DNA of 63,199 bases from Saprospiraceae bacterium. GTDB taxonomy: Bacteria > Bacteroidota > Bacteroidia > Chitinophagales > Saprospiraceae. A program made the position numbers and the translations under genes. The DNA lies in the NCBI GenBank assembly GCA_019634045.1, contig JAHQWA010000453.1, positions 1 to 63,199 of the forward strand. Direction: 5' to 3'. Within the stretch, counting starts at the first letter, position 1. The number at the start of each line of letters is the position of its first letter. Shown here piece by piece: positions 1 to 9,303 of this stretch. Under the pieces are notes generated by a model. The model did no database searches, was not told the DNA's origin, and was given only the letters and a program-made list of their open reading frames with translations.

Positions 1-413
1 ATATCTGTAAATTCGAATTTTCTTGCTATTCTAAGAGTTTTTTTTGCTAAGGGAATCGCTCCTTGTCTATTTTGCCTGCCGAAAAGGATCTTGACAGCAG
101 ATATGTTCTTGTAAGAAGTGTAATATGCTTTTTGAAGATCTGAAAAGTGGGGCTCATTGGCATCAAGAAGAAATAAAGTACTATATAACCTCTCCTTCAA
201 TTGTCGTTTTAGTCGTAAGTAGTAACTACTCCTATTTTTTTCGTTTGAAAAAAGCTTCTGTGCAGCTTCGTCATCGTCCTTAAATTCTCCACTGCAAATA
301 CCGTTGTACAGGCGCCCAATTAGAGAAGTCGGATTATCACTCTTACCAACAATTTCTATCTGCTTAATCTTGTTTTTGCTAACAGTGTTTACCAATAATT
401 TTAACTCATTCAT
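1..413 (-). CDS. Hypothetical protein, N-terminal part, truncated by left window edge
   Basis: Own translation from ATG at 413 on minus strand, open to the edge: MNELKLLVNTVSKNKIKQIEIVGKSDNPTSLIGRLYNGICSGEF...; not in ORF track. Confidence 0.75.
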   Translation of the reverse strand, partial: MNELKLLVNTVSKNKIKQIEIVGKSDNPTSLIGRLYNGICSGEFKDDDEAAQKLFSNEKNRSSYYLRLKRQLKERLYSTLFLLDANEPHFSDLQKAYYTSYKNISAVKILFGRQNRQGAIPLAKKTLRIARKFEFTD

Positions 414-894
414 GCGATAAAGTTATAAACATGGTCCTGAATATGCAAGGATAGTATGAGTCTTATATTGTTGATATTAAATGAGTTATTTGTAAGATGG
501 GTTTTATTTGGGCTAAAATTGATATGTGGTATTGATCGTTTTTTGATGCTGTTTCTGTCCTTCTTTACTTATAGTTTTAAACTAAAATTAAAAAAGTTTA
601 AAACTATGGAAATCGTGAGAAATTTAAAGCCTTTAACTGGAGAGCAGAGAAACGAAAAAAAATATAATAGTTCATATCCTCAAAATAAATCAAGACTGCA
701 AAGTTTCAAATCAACTGCTTTAGACAAGAAGTTAATTGGAAAAGTAAAGGGCGGGGTAGTTGCAACTGACTTGACAGCTTTTTAATTAAACATCTGTTTT
801 TTAGGTTTTTATAAGTTTAAAGTGGCATGTGTCAAAGTATTCTGCTATGTCTTGTTGTCTGATTTTAGCAATTCCTTTACAGCGTTCTAGCGCC

Positions 895-902
895 TATATT
901 TG
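895..902 (+). promoter_or_regulatory. Bacteroidota -7 promoter element (TATATTTG, consensus TAnnTTTG)
   Basis: Exact match; lies about 50 nt upstream of an intrinsic terminator. Confidence 0.4.
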
Positions 903-908
903 TACTAT

Positions 909-991
909 CATGTTTATGGTTAGAACGCTGTAGAACAATTAGCGCTCCAAGGCATCAAGGTTCCGTACCGGGCAACTCTTGGTGCTTTTTT
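909..991 (+). ncRNA. Candidate small RNA
   Basis: TATATTTG promoter match at 895 and hairpin GCATCAAG/CTTGGTGC plus T6 at 952-991; no convincing ORF. Confidence 0.35.
952..991 (+). terminator. Rho-independent terminator
   Basis: GCATCAAG-GTT-CCG-tac-CGG-gc-AAC-t-CTTGGTGC followed by TTTTTT. Confidence 0.65.
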
Positions 992-1710
992 CTTGGGGTA
1001 TTTACTTTAAGCACACGCCACGGGGTCTTTGCCGACCGAGTGCTTCTCAGTTTGGCAAAGACTCTCTTTTACTCCTTGCTATTTCGCCAATGTATATCAA
1101 TGAACTTAGCCACAAGGCCGAGTTTTCTCGCCAGATGTATCTCTGTAGTAGATAGTTTATTTACTTGCTCGCGGTATAGCTAGCATCTTTTATTTGCCTC
1201 TCCACGGTATTGAAACGCAGAGAAGTACTCATAGGGAGGAACGAGTAATTCCTACACTAGCTGACAATATGGGGGGTAGTAGCTTCTCGTCTAAAATTCT
1301 TATCTCGATCTCAAGCCAATTCACTGCACATAATTTGCCACCGCGATAAAACGGTAAAAGCTCGTGCATTTTGGTTTTTCTTGTGCCTGTCAGTGTTTGG
1401 TAGAAAAAAGATCAAATAATATATGAAGCGACATGAGTGGATTTCCGAGCCTTCGTTTTCTGAGATTCCATGAATCTGGGCAATTTAATTCATTCTGGAA
1501 CCCCCGTCACTCCTACAAATATACAGGATTCTACCAAAGATTATAACAGAAAAGGGCATATGAAAGTGCCCTAAGTACATATATAAAGGAGTAATTATTT
1601 CTTCTGGATTGAAAATAAGGGTATTAGTGGAGAATTGCTAGGGATTAGACAAAGGAAGAAGAGAAAAAAGAAGAGCGTGAAGTTGAATCATAGGTTCTAA
1701 AAAAAAGCAA

Positions 1711-1765
1711 GCAGCCCCTTCCTTATCAATGTTGGTTAAACTAGTGAGTGTAAAGTAGGGGCTGC
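1711..1765 (-). terminator. Terminator-like hairpin downstream of histidine kinase gene
   Basis: GCAGCCCCT (1711-1719) / AGGGGCTGC (1757-1765); minus strand continues into a T-rich run; long loop. Confidence 0.4.
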
Positions 1766-1872
1766 GTATGCGTTAACGCCTATATCATCAAACTGATACT
1801 AATACGTATGGCTGATTCGATTCGCTGCTTGGACTTTAAGATTTTTTTAATTTTTTTTTAACGCAATGAAAA

Positions 1873-2673
1873 CTAACGCTCGATTGGAGCTTGGATAGAA
1901 ACCTCAACCCCTTGACCAAGAGTGCTTTGTAGTTGCATCTGCCCGCCAATCATATTTACACGACTTTCTAAATTATTAAGGCCCAATCCCTTTTTTTCTA
2001 CCTTATTCGGTTCAAACCCTTTTCCGTCATCCTGGTATTGGAGAGATAGATGACTGGCTAAAAAGTCCAATTGGATCCGGATCTTCTGCGCTTCTCCATG
2101 TTTGACGGAGTTCTTGATTAGTTCCTGGATTACCCGGAAGAGATTGAGTTCAGCCATTTGGGAGGGGAGACGACGTCCATCTGTGTTGGCCTTGAACTCT
2201 ATTGCTAGCATCCCTGATTGCTCATAGCTTTCCGATAATTCTTTGATAGCTTGTTCTAAACCAAAGTTTTCTAGGGTAGGGGGAAGCAATTCATGCGATA
2301 TTCGACGGGTAGTATCCACCGTAGTATGCAACATTTGATTGATCTCCCCGATGGTTTGTCCAAACTTTTCTGGCTCTTCCCTGAATTTGCGGAGACGGTG
2401 CATGTGTAGTAGGGCTACATTCAACTTGGAGCCGATATCATCATGCAGGTCTTTCGCAATTCGTTTGCGTTCGTTTTCTTGCGTGAAGAGTATACTATTT
2501 AATAGTTCTTGCTGATGTGCCAGTTTCAGGGCTTGGCTATGGTTTTTTTCTTGCAGTAACTTCTGTTGGCTTCGATTGAAGAACAATACGAAGGCCAAGG
2601 CCAGCGCTAGCATTATGATCACCCCAAAAGCCATCAGGAAGACGATTTCGTTTTCCTGTAGATAATTTGCCAT
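1873..2673 (-). CDS. Sensor histidine kinase, HisKA_3 / LiaS-NarX type
   Basis: NERKRIAKDLHDDIGSKLN H-box, IQELIKNSVKHGEA N-box, DDGKGF G-box; one N-terminal TM. Confidence 0.92.
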   Translation of the reverse strand: MANYLQENEIVFLMAFGVIIMLALALAFVLFFNRSQQKLLQEKNHSQALKLAHQQELLNSILFTQENERKRIAKDLHDDIGSKLNVALLHMHRLRKFREEPEKFGQTIGEINQMLHTTVDTTRRISHELLPPTLENFGLEQAIKELSESYEQSGMLAIEFKANTDGRRLPSQMAELNLFRVIQELIKNSVKHGEAQKIRIQLDFLASHLSLQYQDDGKGFEPNKVEKKGLGLNNLESRVNMIGGQMQLQSTLGQGVEVSIQAPIER

Positions 2674-3299
2674 AGACTAAAGGATACCAACGACAGGAAC
2701 ACCAGGTTCAGCATGGCATTAAATGCCCAAAGGCCGCTGGGAAGGTTTAAATTATTTTGCAAAAAATAATTGCTAAACATAAAAATAAATAGACTTCCGG
2801 AATAATAGATTAGTATAGCTGAATTGATCAATCGAAGGTATTTCATCTCAATAAACGCTAGTCCATCTTGCTCCGAAAGGTCAAAAAAGTAGAGGATAGC
2901 ATAGAGAATGAAAATAAACTGGACCGCTGTTTTAGCATACGTGTTAAATCCATAGATCGATTGTAGAAAGACGGTGTTTCCAATAATAAGAACGGAAATG
3001 GTAAGTGTGATCCAGGCGAAGTTTTGGGAGAGGAAGCGCGGTGCCGAGAGTAGCCCCATGTAAAAGTAGGAGAGTAATAGGAATTCGCCCAGCGTGTAGA
3101 TGTGCAGTAAAGGTAGATTGTTGCCAGTTACCTCAGCCAGCACTCTAGCTCCGATTTCAATGGCTAAATTAAACCAAATCAAATAACAAATTCTTTGGAA
3201 TCGCTTGGGTAACAAAGAGAATTTCCAGAGGCATAGGAGCGCAATTAACACCAAGAAGATAATGTTGAGATCAGCGAGTAAATTCCAAAAGACTAGCAT
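2634..3299 (-). CDS. Multi-TM membrane protein of unknown function
   Basis: ORF with about 6 hydrophobic segments; overlaps the kinase gene by 40 bp. Confidence 0.75.
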   Translation of the reverse strand: MLVFWNLLADLNIIFLVLIALLCLWKFSLLPKRFQRICYLIWFNLAIEIGARVLAEVTGNNLPLLHIYTLGEFLLLSYFYMGLLSAPRFLSQNFAWITLTISVLIIGNTVFLQSIYGFNTYAKTAVQFIFILYAILYFFDLSEQDGLAFIEMKYLRLINSAILIYYSGSLFIFMFSNYFLQNNLNLPSGLWAFNAMLNLVFLSLVSFSLWQIIYRKTKSSS

Positions 3300-3418
3300 A
3301 GATGTTCAGACTTGAGACAGATGCGACAACACTGCTGCTGCTGCCGCATCTATCATGGGTATGTTTGTTTGTTGGACTAGGTCCTCAGGTCGATTGTTAG
3401 CCTTTATTTAAGGAGTTT

Positions 3419-3946
3419 CTAGTCGGGACAGTTGGTCGGACACGGTTTTGTGAAATCAAAGAAATCGTCGTCATCATCATCCCCAGCGGATTTCTCCTGA
3501 GAGCTTTCTTTGGGTTTTCCTTGGAAGAAGAGGTCGGGCTTGAGTATACCTTGCTCGTCAGGTACAACCGTTAACATGGCCCAGATTTGTCCTGCCTGAT
3601 CATCTTTGATGATTTGCTCAAGTTCACCCTTCGGAATTTGAAATCCATATTTCAGAAGATCTGCGTAGGGGCTTTCTAATTGTCTGTTCAAGGCATCTGC
3701 AAAGCACTGCCAATAGCTGATAAATGCCTTAGCGCAGTCAGGCTTTACCTTCAGAGAATCCTTTTTTTCATGGTAGTCTTTGCATCCTGCAGGTAGCGTC
3801 ATATCACAATCAACGGTAATGTTTAATGCCTTTGCAACTTCTGTTGGGGTAGGAGGTGTTTCGGAGGTCTGCGAGGCTTGTTGACATTGGGTGAAAACCA
3901 ATATCGTCAAGAGCATTCCAAGAAACTGCATGTGTCTGTTTAACAT
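3419..3946 (-). CDS. Putative lipoprotein with C-terminal PCPTNCPD motif
   Basis: N-terminal MLNRHMQFLGMLLTILVFTQC lipobox-like; acidic run and PCPTNC at C-terminus. Confidence 0.7.
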   Translation of the reverse strand: MLNRHMQFLGMLLTILVFTQCQQASQTSETPPTPTEVAKALNITVDCDMTLPAGCKDYHEKKDSLKVKPDCAKAFISYWQCFADALNRQLESPYADLLKYGFQIPKGELEQIIKDDQAGQIWAMLTVVPDEQGILKPDLFFQGKPKESSQEKSAGDDDDDDFFDFTKPCPTNCPD

Positions 3947-4191
3947 GAGTATGGTATTGTTTGGTAAATAAATCCTGTTTGAAAGTAATTCTTGTGGTCT
4001 GATCTAAGACGGGCTTCGAAGTATTAATGGCTAAGACCAGGCGAAGCAAAAAGATGAAGAATATTTAAATCATCGCTGTTCGCATGGGAGTGAAGGGACA
4101 CTTGCTGAGCACATAGGGATGAATAATCTGTGGCAAAAATTACTGAATGGGAGGCGATAATGCAAGTATAGTACTATGTACACATTAAAAA

Positions 4192-4207
4192 CAGGGGTTT
4201 TCCCCTG
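4192..4207 (-). terminator. Small intrinsic terminator (minus strand)
   Basis: CAGGGG-aaaa-CCCCTG followed on minus strand by TTTTTAA. Confidence 0.45.
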
Positions 4208-4277
4208 GTGGTGAACGGGTAAATACCTGAATTGAAAAATGGAGGAAAATGCGCTTACGCCTGCTAGAGATTGCCTA

Positions 4278-4285
4278 TACCTTTG
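4278..4285 (+). promoter_or_regulatory. Bacteroidota -7 promoter element (TACCTTTG)
   Basis: Matches TAnnTTTG, upstream of terminator at 4344-4387. Confidence 0.4.
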
Positions 4286-4289
4286 CTAC

Positions 4290-4387
4290 AGATTGAATAC
4301 AATCTAAAAAAGGAGACATAAACTTTTACTGAGTGAGAATTTCGGCCATCGGATCGCATTACTATAGTGTTCGATGGCCATTTTTTT
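4290..4387 (+). ncRNA. Candidate small RNA
   Basis: 5' hairpin AGATTG-aata-CAATCT (4290-4305), terminator hairpin GGCCATCG/CGATGGCC with A+T7, no ORF. Confidence 0.4.
4344..4387 (+). terminator. Rho-independent terminator
   Basis: GGCCATCG (4344-4351) / CGATGGCC (4372-4379) followed by ATTTTTTT. Confidence 0.65.
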
Positions 4388-4717
4388 ATCCTCTGTATAT
4401 CCCCCAAAAGTCATCCTTTAGAAGTGTACACCTTTGAGGCCCATTCTGGCCAGTGGGATCTAGCTGGCTAGCTAGACAGATAGGCGACCTAAAGCGAAGA
4501 ATAGTTAAAGAACCATTTGACATATATAAAAAAGTGAGGTGGCGGGCGCTAATTTTGTCTGAAGTAACGTTATAGGAGTGCCTTTTACACATAAAAACCC
4601 CTTGATAAGTTGACGGTCCACCCATTAGTGCAATGGAATTGTGACCAAAAATGCGTAAGCCTTGTATATCAGTTCAGGGTTTACCGATCCAAAATTTGTC
4701 AGGGAACAATAAATGCT

Positions 4718-5554
4718 ATGAGTCTAAGAAATGTTTGTTTCATTCCCGTGGCTGATCTGCAACAGCCGGAGTGGAACAAAATAAGTCGTTCAACCACCAA
4801 TCACCAACTATTGGAAGGGCCCATTCAACAGGGCTTCACCCATCTGTTATTGCAGTATTGTCAAGATACCCAGGAAATCCTTTCCGGTATCGGACTTACC
4901 CAGGAAGTTATTTCTGCCGTAGATGGCAAAAGTATCCAGGTCTTGCGTTTAGGACTTCCCTTTGGAAATCTCAATGCGGATCACTTGGGTGTTTTATTCT
5001 CCTTTCTGATCCGTCATAGTTTCCGTACCTGGTACAAGAGTGGATGTAAGCCTTTGTACTGGTGGACCGCGGCAGATCATGAGATTTATGCCATGATTGC
5101 ACGTTTTAGCATGCGGTTTTATCCCTCTCGGAAATATCTAATGTTAAGTAGCATTAGTTGGCTACAGGAGAGACTGGGGCGCAAACATTTTGGCGAGTCT
5201 TATTCTACCTATACCGGCACAATCAGTGCACACAACAAGAAGTTGGCAATGGCGGGTGCTTCTCCTGCTGCTCCCAACTGGCTGGATCAGGTAGACCCTG
5301 ACCAGTGGCGTAATCCTGATTACAGCTATTTTCTGGATATTAATAGTGGAGCCGTACGGGGCAACACCCTACTCGTTTTGATGCCGTTCAATATCACTAA
5401 TATGTTGGTCATGCAACTGAAAATTAGTGCCAATTGGCTGAAAGGGAAATTCAGTATGCAAGCCCAAGAATGGCGGGCTGGTGTGTCTCGGTATGTAAGC
5501 CCGCTTTGGCGCAAAGAAGCGCAAGTAGTAGATCAAATCTTATCAGAAGAGTAA
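4718..5554 (+). CDS. Conserved hypothetical protein, possibly GNAT-like
   Basis: ORF 4610-5554; start moved to ATG 4718 (MSLRNVCFIPVADLQQPEWNK...). Confidence 0.7.
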   Translation: MSLRNVCFIPVADLQQPEWNKISRSTTNHQLLEGPIQQGFTHLLLQYCQDTQEILSGIGLTQEVISAVDGKSIQVLRLGLPFGNLNADHLGVLFSFLIRHSFRTWYKSGCKPLYWWTAADHEIYAMIARFSMRFYPSRKYLMLSSISWLQERLGRKHFGESYSTYTGTISAHNKKLAMAGASPAAPNWLDQVDPDQWRNPDYSYFLDINSGAVRGNTLLVLMPFNITNMLVMQLKISANWLKGKFSMQAQEWRAGVSRYVSPLWRKEAQVVDQILSEE

Positions 5555-5562
5555 ATTCTTTT

Positions 5563-6459
5563 CTAAGCCCCCTGCATATAATCATAACTCTGTTTGACGC
5601 TAGCCAAAGGGGCTGGCGACCAATCTTGCTCGACAAAGCAATGATCAATTTTCAAGGCTAAAGCTTTGTCTATGATGGATGGCATGGGTACTTCGCCTTG
5701 GCCAAGAGCCTGAAATACTTCGTGTGGAATTGCTGATTCATCAAACTCGTCTGCCGCCCCTCTCTTTTTATCTTTGAGGTGTAATAAGCGGATGCGTCCT
5801 TCCAAGCGATCCATTAGTTCTAGAGGGTCGTACCCCCCAATACTAGCCCAGAATACATCCAATTCAAACTGTACATACTCGGGATCCAGTTTCTCCATTA
5901 ACAGTTCGAATGGAACCACTCCATCGATGGGTTCAAATTCAAAGGAGTGATGGTGATAACACAATTGAATCCCCTCCTTTTGACATTTCTCTCCGGCTGC
6001 CTGCAAGCCATCAATAACATGGCGGTAATCATCCAGGGTATTCCGATCCTCCTTGGGAATATACCCAAAAACCAAATGAGACAATTCAGCTGATACGGCA
6101 CTATCAATCACTCTATCAATATTCTCGGGCTGCTCGCCTTTACCCGTGATGGCCGTCCAATTGAAAAAACTGCTGTTGACAGCCAGTCCTAGATCACGGG
6201 CGATCTTCAATTTGTCTTGATCTTGGGTGATGTCCATGAGTTCCACCTGATGATATCCTAAGTGCTTTAAAGCGGCTAAGGTGCCAGGAGTATCTTCCTC
6301 TAGCTGGAAACGTACGGTGTACAATTGCAAACCGATCGTATCGGCATAGGGTAGTGGGTGATTGGTCATACAGCTTGAATTAAGAAAGGGAAGTAGCGCC
6401 ACGGACGTAGCGCCCCATAAACCTTGATGTACGAATTGTCGTCTGGATAAGGGAGTCAT
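5563..6459 (-). CDS. Sugar phosphate isomerase/epimerase-like TIM barrel protein with Tat-like signal
   Basis: MTPLSRRQFVHQGLWGATSVALL signal; YTVRFQLEED, CYHHHSFEF, ELDVFWA, LLHLKD motifs. Confidence 0.9.
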   Translation of the reverse strand: MTPLSRRQFVHQGLWGATSVALLPFLNSSCMTNHPLPYADTIGLQLYTVRFQLEEDTPGTLAALKHLGYHQVELMDITQDQDKLKIARDLGLAVNSSFFNWTAITGKGEQPENIDRVIDSAVSAELSHLVFGYIPKEDRNTLDDYRHVIDGLQAAGEKCQKEGIQLCYHHHSFEFEPIDGVVPFELLMEKLDPEYVQFELDVFWASIGGYDPLELMDRLEGRIRLLHLKDKKRGAADEFDESAIPHEVFQALGQGEVPMPSIIDKALALKIDHCFVEQDWSPAPLASVKQSYDYMQGA

Positions 6460-6465
6460 AGCTTC

Positions 6466-7536
6466 CTATTTTCGTGCCATTGCTTTGATGTCTCGAAGAT
6501 AAACAAGATGATTAGAAATAGCCTGAATTAAAGAACGTGCTGGTAAGTATTCGGCTCCGATCTGATGGCTTTCGGCTCCGATCCGCCCGATGATTAACCA
6601 GTGTTTGGCAATATCTCTTAAGGCTTTCCAATAATTGGATTTTCTAGGGTCATAGATATGAGCTGGTTCGGCTAAAATGCCATTGATTTCAATGATTTTG
6701 ATGTCCTCTCCAGCTTTCAAGGCTGCAATGTCAGGGCATTTAACGTCGAAACGACCATAAAAGAAACCATCGATCTGACTGCTAATCTTGTCAAAAGTTT
6801 CGACCAATTGCGGGTCAATTAAATGATTGCCATTTAGGAAGGTGGTCCCGCGCGAATGATTGCCGATTTTACCCAAATATACCTTCTCTCCCGCCGCCGG
6901 GACTTTATTCATCAGCTCTGCCCGCTCGTCCGACATCCGCTCAAACTGAAGACTCGTCCTTGACTTTTTAAGCATTAATTCACGGACAGAGGAAGTACCA
7001 TCACCAATAACGTGTAAAAAATCCTTTAGAGTCATAGAACTCACCTGTCCGGTCTCTTGGTGAGGATGCCTATAGTACAAGACCCCAAATTCTTCGGGAT
7101 AGGGGATATATTCTTGGATAATGAAATTGACCTGATAGGTACGCAGGAGACCTTCGAGTTCAGCCTCCGTTTTCACCAAATGGACCAGCAACCCTCGATA
7201 CCCAACATCTGGCTTTAGAATTACCGGAAAGGCTATGTTTTCTTTCTCCAAATTGGCCTGCACCTCAGTATAGTCTTGGCCGCTAGGTACAAAGATGGTA
7301 ACGGGCCGATATTCGGGAGGAATCAATAGCAAGGTTTTAAACTTGGATTCCATTCCAGTACCACCCGTGAAGATTTTTGGATTGGCAGTCGTGAAAAAAC
7401 AGAGGTGTCGATAGCGTACCGCCATCCAACAAAATAGCGGAACCATGGGGCCATAGAACATAAAGGTGGGCCAAAACTCCCAGTTCACGATCCGTATCCA
7501 TCGAGGATTAGTCTTCAGCTGATACCACCAATTCAC
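6466..7536 (-). CDS. ATP-grasp domain protein, D-Ala-D-Ala ligase-like
   Basis: FPVILKPDVGYRG, FIIQEYIP, GRFDVKCPD, IKIIEINGI motifs. Confidence 0.85.
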   Translation of the reverse strand: MNWWYQLKTNPRWIRIVNWEFWPTFMFYGPMVPLFCWMAVRYRHLCFFTTANPKIFTGGTGMESKFKTLLLIPPEYRPVTIFVPSGQDYTEVQANLEKENIAFPVILKPDVGYRGLLVHLVKTEAELEGLLRTYQVNFIIQEYIPYPEEFGVLYYRHPHQETGQVSSMTLKDFLHVIGDGTSSVRELMLKKSRTSLQFERMSDERAELMNKVPAAGEKVYLGKIGNHSRGTTFLNGNHLIDPQLVETFDKISSQIDGFFYGRFDVKCPDIAALKAGEDIKIIEINGILAEPAHIYDPRKSNYWKALRDIAKHWLIIGRIGAESHQIGAEYLPARSLIQAISNHLVYLRDIKAMARK

Positions 7537-8245
7537 TACGTAGGAGTATTTCTGCAGTTCGTATTTGATCCGTTAGCAATTCATGATACATCACATCTAT
7601 TCGATCTGCCGATTTAAGAATACTGGTGATACTCACGGTTTGAACAATCCCTTCTCGATTCATGATTACATCATTCCAGGGATCGCCATCACCAGCTGTC
7701 CTATGGAAGTATAAGCTATTTTCTCGATTGAAAATATGAGAGTTACCTATCCATTCACGAAACCAGCTTCTTCTCTTTTCTTTGGTCTTTTCATCATAGA
7801 GTGTCGAAGAAGACCAAATATGTGGCTTTTCGCTGTCGAGTCGGCTGGCATACTTTTGTTCTTCGTCCCATCGGAATTCCCAAAGCTTGCCTCTTTCTAC
7901 GATCAGCATCGTGAACGACTCCATCCCTTCGAAATGATAATTGCTGAAAAAGTCTTCAGCTTTCTCGAAGGAGAAAAAGTCCAATACCATAAGCCCTCTA
8001 CTTCTCCGGTAGGGAGGTTTTCGGTCATGCCTTTTGAAAGCGCCATTGAGTAAACACACTACCCGATTGGCATCTGAGGAGGCAATCCAGGTTCCTCCTG
8101 CAGCTGTATCCCTAGGAAAAAGCAAATTTTGTCCATCCTGTTCCACTAAGGTCAATGACTGAGGGGACCTTGAAGCATTTTCATCCCGGTTTGAAGTAAG
8201 AATGAAATCGCCCTTTTGCCGCGGAATGTAAGTGACCGTACACAT
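7508..8245 (-). CDS. NRDE family protein (TANGO2-like)
   Basis: MCTVTYIPRQKGDFILTSNRDENASR; GGTWIASS. Confidence 0.92.
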   Translation of the reverse strand: MCTVTYIPRQKGDFILTSNRDENASRSPQSLTLVEQDGQNLLFPRDTAAGGTWIASSDANRVVCLLNGAFKRHDRKPPYRRSRGLMVLDFFSFEKAEDFFSNYHFEGMESFTMLIVERGKLWEFRWDEEQKYASRLDSEKPHIWSSSTLYDEKTKEKRRSWFREWIGNSHIFNRENSLYFHRTAGDGDPWNDVIMNREGIVQTVSITSILKSADRIDVMYHELLTDQIRTAEILLRSELVVSAED

Positions 8246-8345
8246 GCAATAGCAGTTATTTTAGTGTAAACGTTAATTGGGGAAAAACTAAGTCATTGGG
8301 CATAGGTCGTGGAGGGCTTTTCAGTTTTTGATCCGTAAGTTTTGG

Positions 8346-8359
8346 CTTCGCTAGCGAAG
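8346..8359. repeat. 14-bp perfect palindrome CTTCGCTAGCGAAG
   Basis: Seen directly in the 8246-8594 intergenic region. Confidence 0.6.
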
Positions 8360-8594
8360 TGCGGCCTACTCCAGTGTGGCTATGGAGGATAAGAATTGAT
8401 CCATTCAATTAGCCAAACAGGTCAGTGAAATAGCCGTTTTTCCACGAATAATAAATAGGAACTTCCTTGCTGGACTGATACGTGAAATTTTCTTGCTTGT
8501 CTTACAAAGGAACAGCTAAAGATAGAAATCAGTTTTGATTAGCCTTATACTGTGGTGTGATTTTCTCGTTGCTCGCCTTTCAAATGGCTGCCTA

Positions 8595-9266
8595 TTAGTA
8601 CCATTTTGATACCTCTTTTAATGTTTTCCGCTTGATATCAGGAACGGTGGCTTTTTCAGCTGGATAGCCAACTGGGATCAGCAAAAAGGCTCTTTCATTT
8701 TCTGGCCGTTCCAAGATATTCTGCAGAAAATTCATAGGACTTGGGGTATGAGTTAGTGCAACAAGTCCCGCCTGATGAATGGCAGCTAACAGAAAACCGG
8801 CCGCAAGGCCAACGGACTCATTGACATAGTAATTCTTTTCTCGTTGATTGTCGGCCGTTAAATCATATGGCTTCTTAAAGACGATGATCAAAGCCGGGGC
8901 AATTTCCAGAAAACCCTTTTCCCAATTAGTGCCAAATGGCTTTAGGTCCTCAAGCCAATCATCAGACATTCTTCCGTGATAATTCTCGTACTCTTCTTTT
9001 TCTGCCGCTATCCTTATCTTCCGCTTAATCTCAGGGTTTTGCACCACACAAAAGGTCCAGGGTTGCTTATGTGCTCCAGAAGGCGCGGTAGAGGCAGTCA
9101 GGATTAGATGTTCAATAACCGCTTTGGGAATAGCTTGATCGCTAAACATGCGAAGCGACCGTCGCCTGTCCATATAATGATAAAAGGCCAAAGTCCTTTC
9201 CACCATTTCTTCCTCAGCGTAAGCTGGACCTTCATAGGGGATGAATGCTGATTTCGTAGAATGCAT
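8595..9266 (-). CDS. Nitroreductase family protein, iodotyrosine deiodinase-like
   Basis: RRSLRMFSDQAIP, TASTAPSGAHKQPWTF, SVGLAAGFLLAAIHQAGL, PVGYPAE. Confidence 0.92.
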   Translation of the reverse strand: MHSTKSAFIPYEGPAYAEEEMVERTLAFYHYMDRRRSLRMFSDQAIPKAVIEHLILTASTAPSGAHKQPWTFCVVQNPEIKRKIRIAAEKEEYENYHGRMSDDWLEDLKPFGTNWEKGFLEIAPALIIVFKKPYDLTADNQREKNYYVNESVGLAAGFLLAAIHQAGLVALTHTPSPMNFLQNILERPENERAFLLIPVGYPAEKATVPDIKRKTLKEVSKWY

Positions 9267-9303
9267 ACCAGTAAAATATTATTATTTCAGTTAGGTGATG
9301 TTA

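Noticed and set aside
456-785. 109-aa ORF in AT-rich left intergenic region
   Set aside because: Composition poor, no motif or clear promoter/RBS; not supported enough to call.
4386-4625. 79-aa minus-strand ORF
   Set aside because: Lies in the repeat-bearing intergenic region, no coding-like features.
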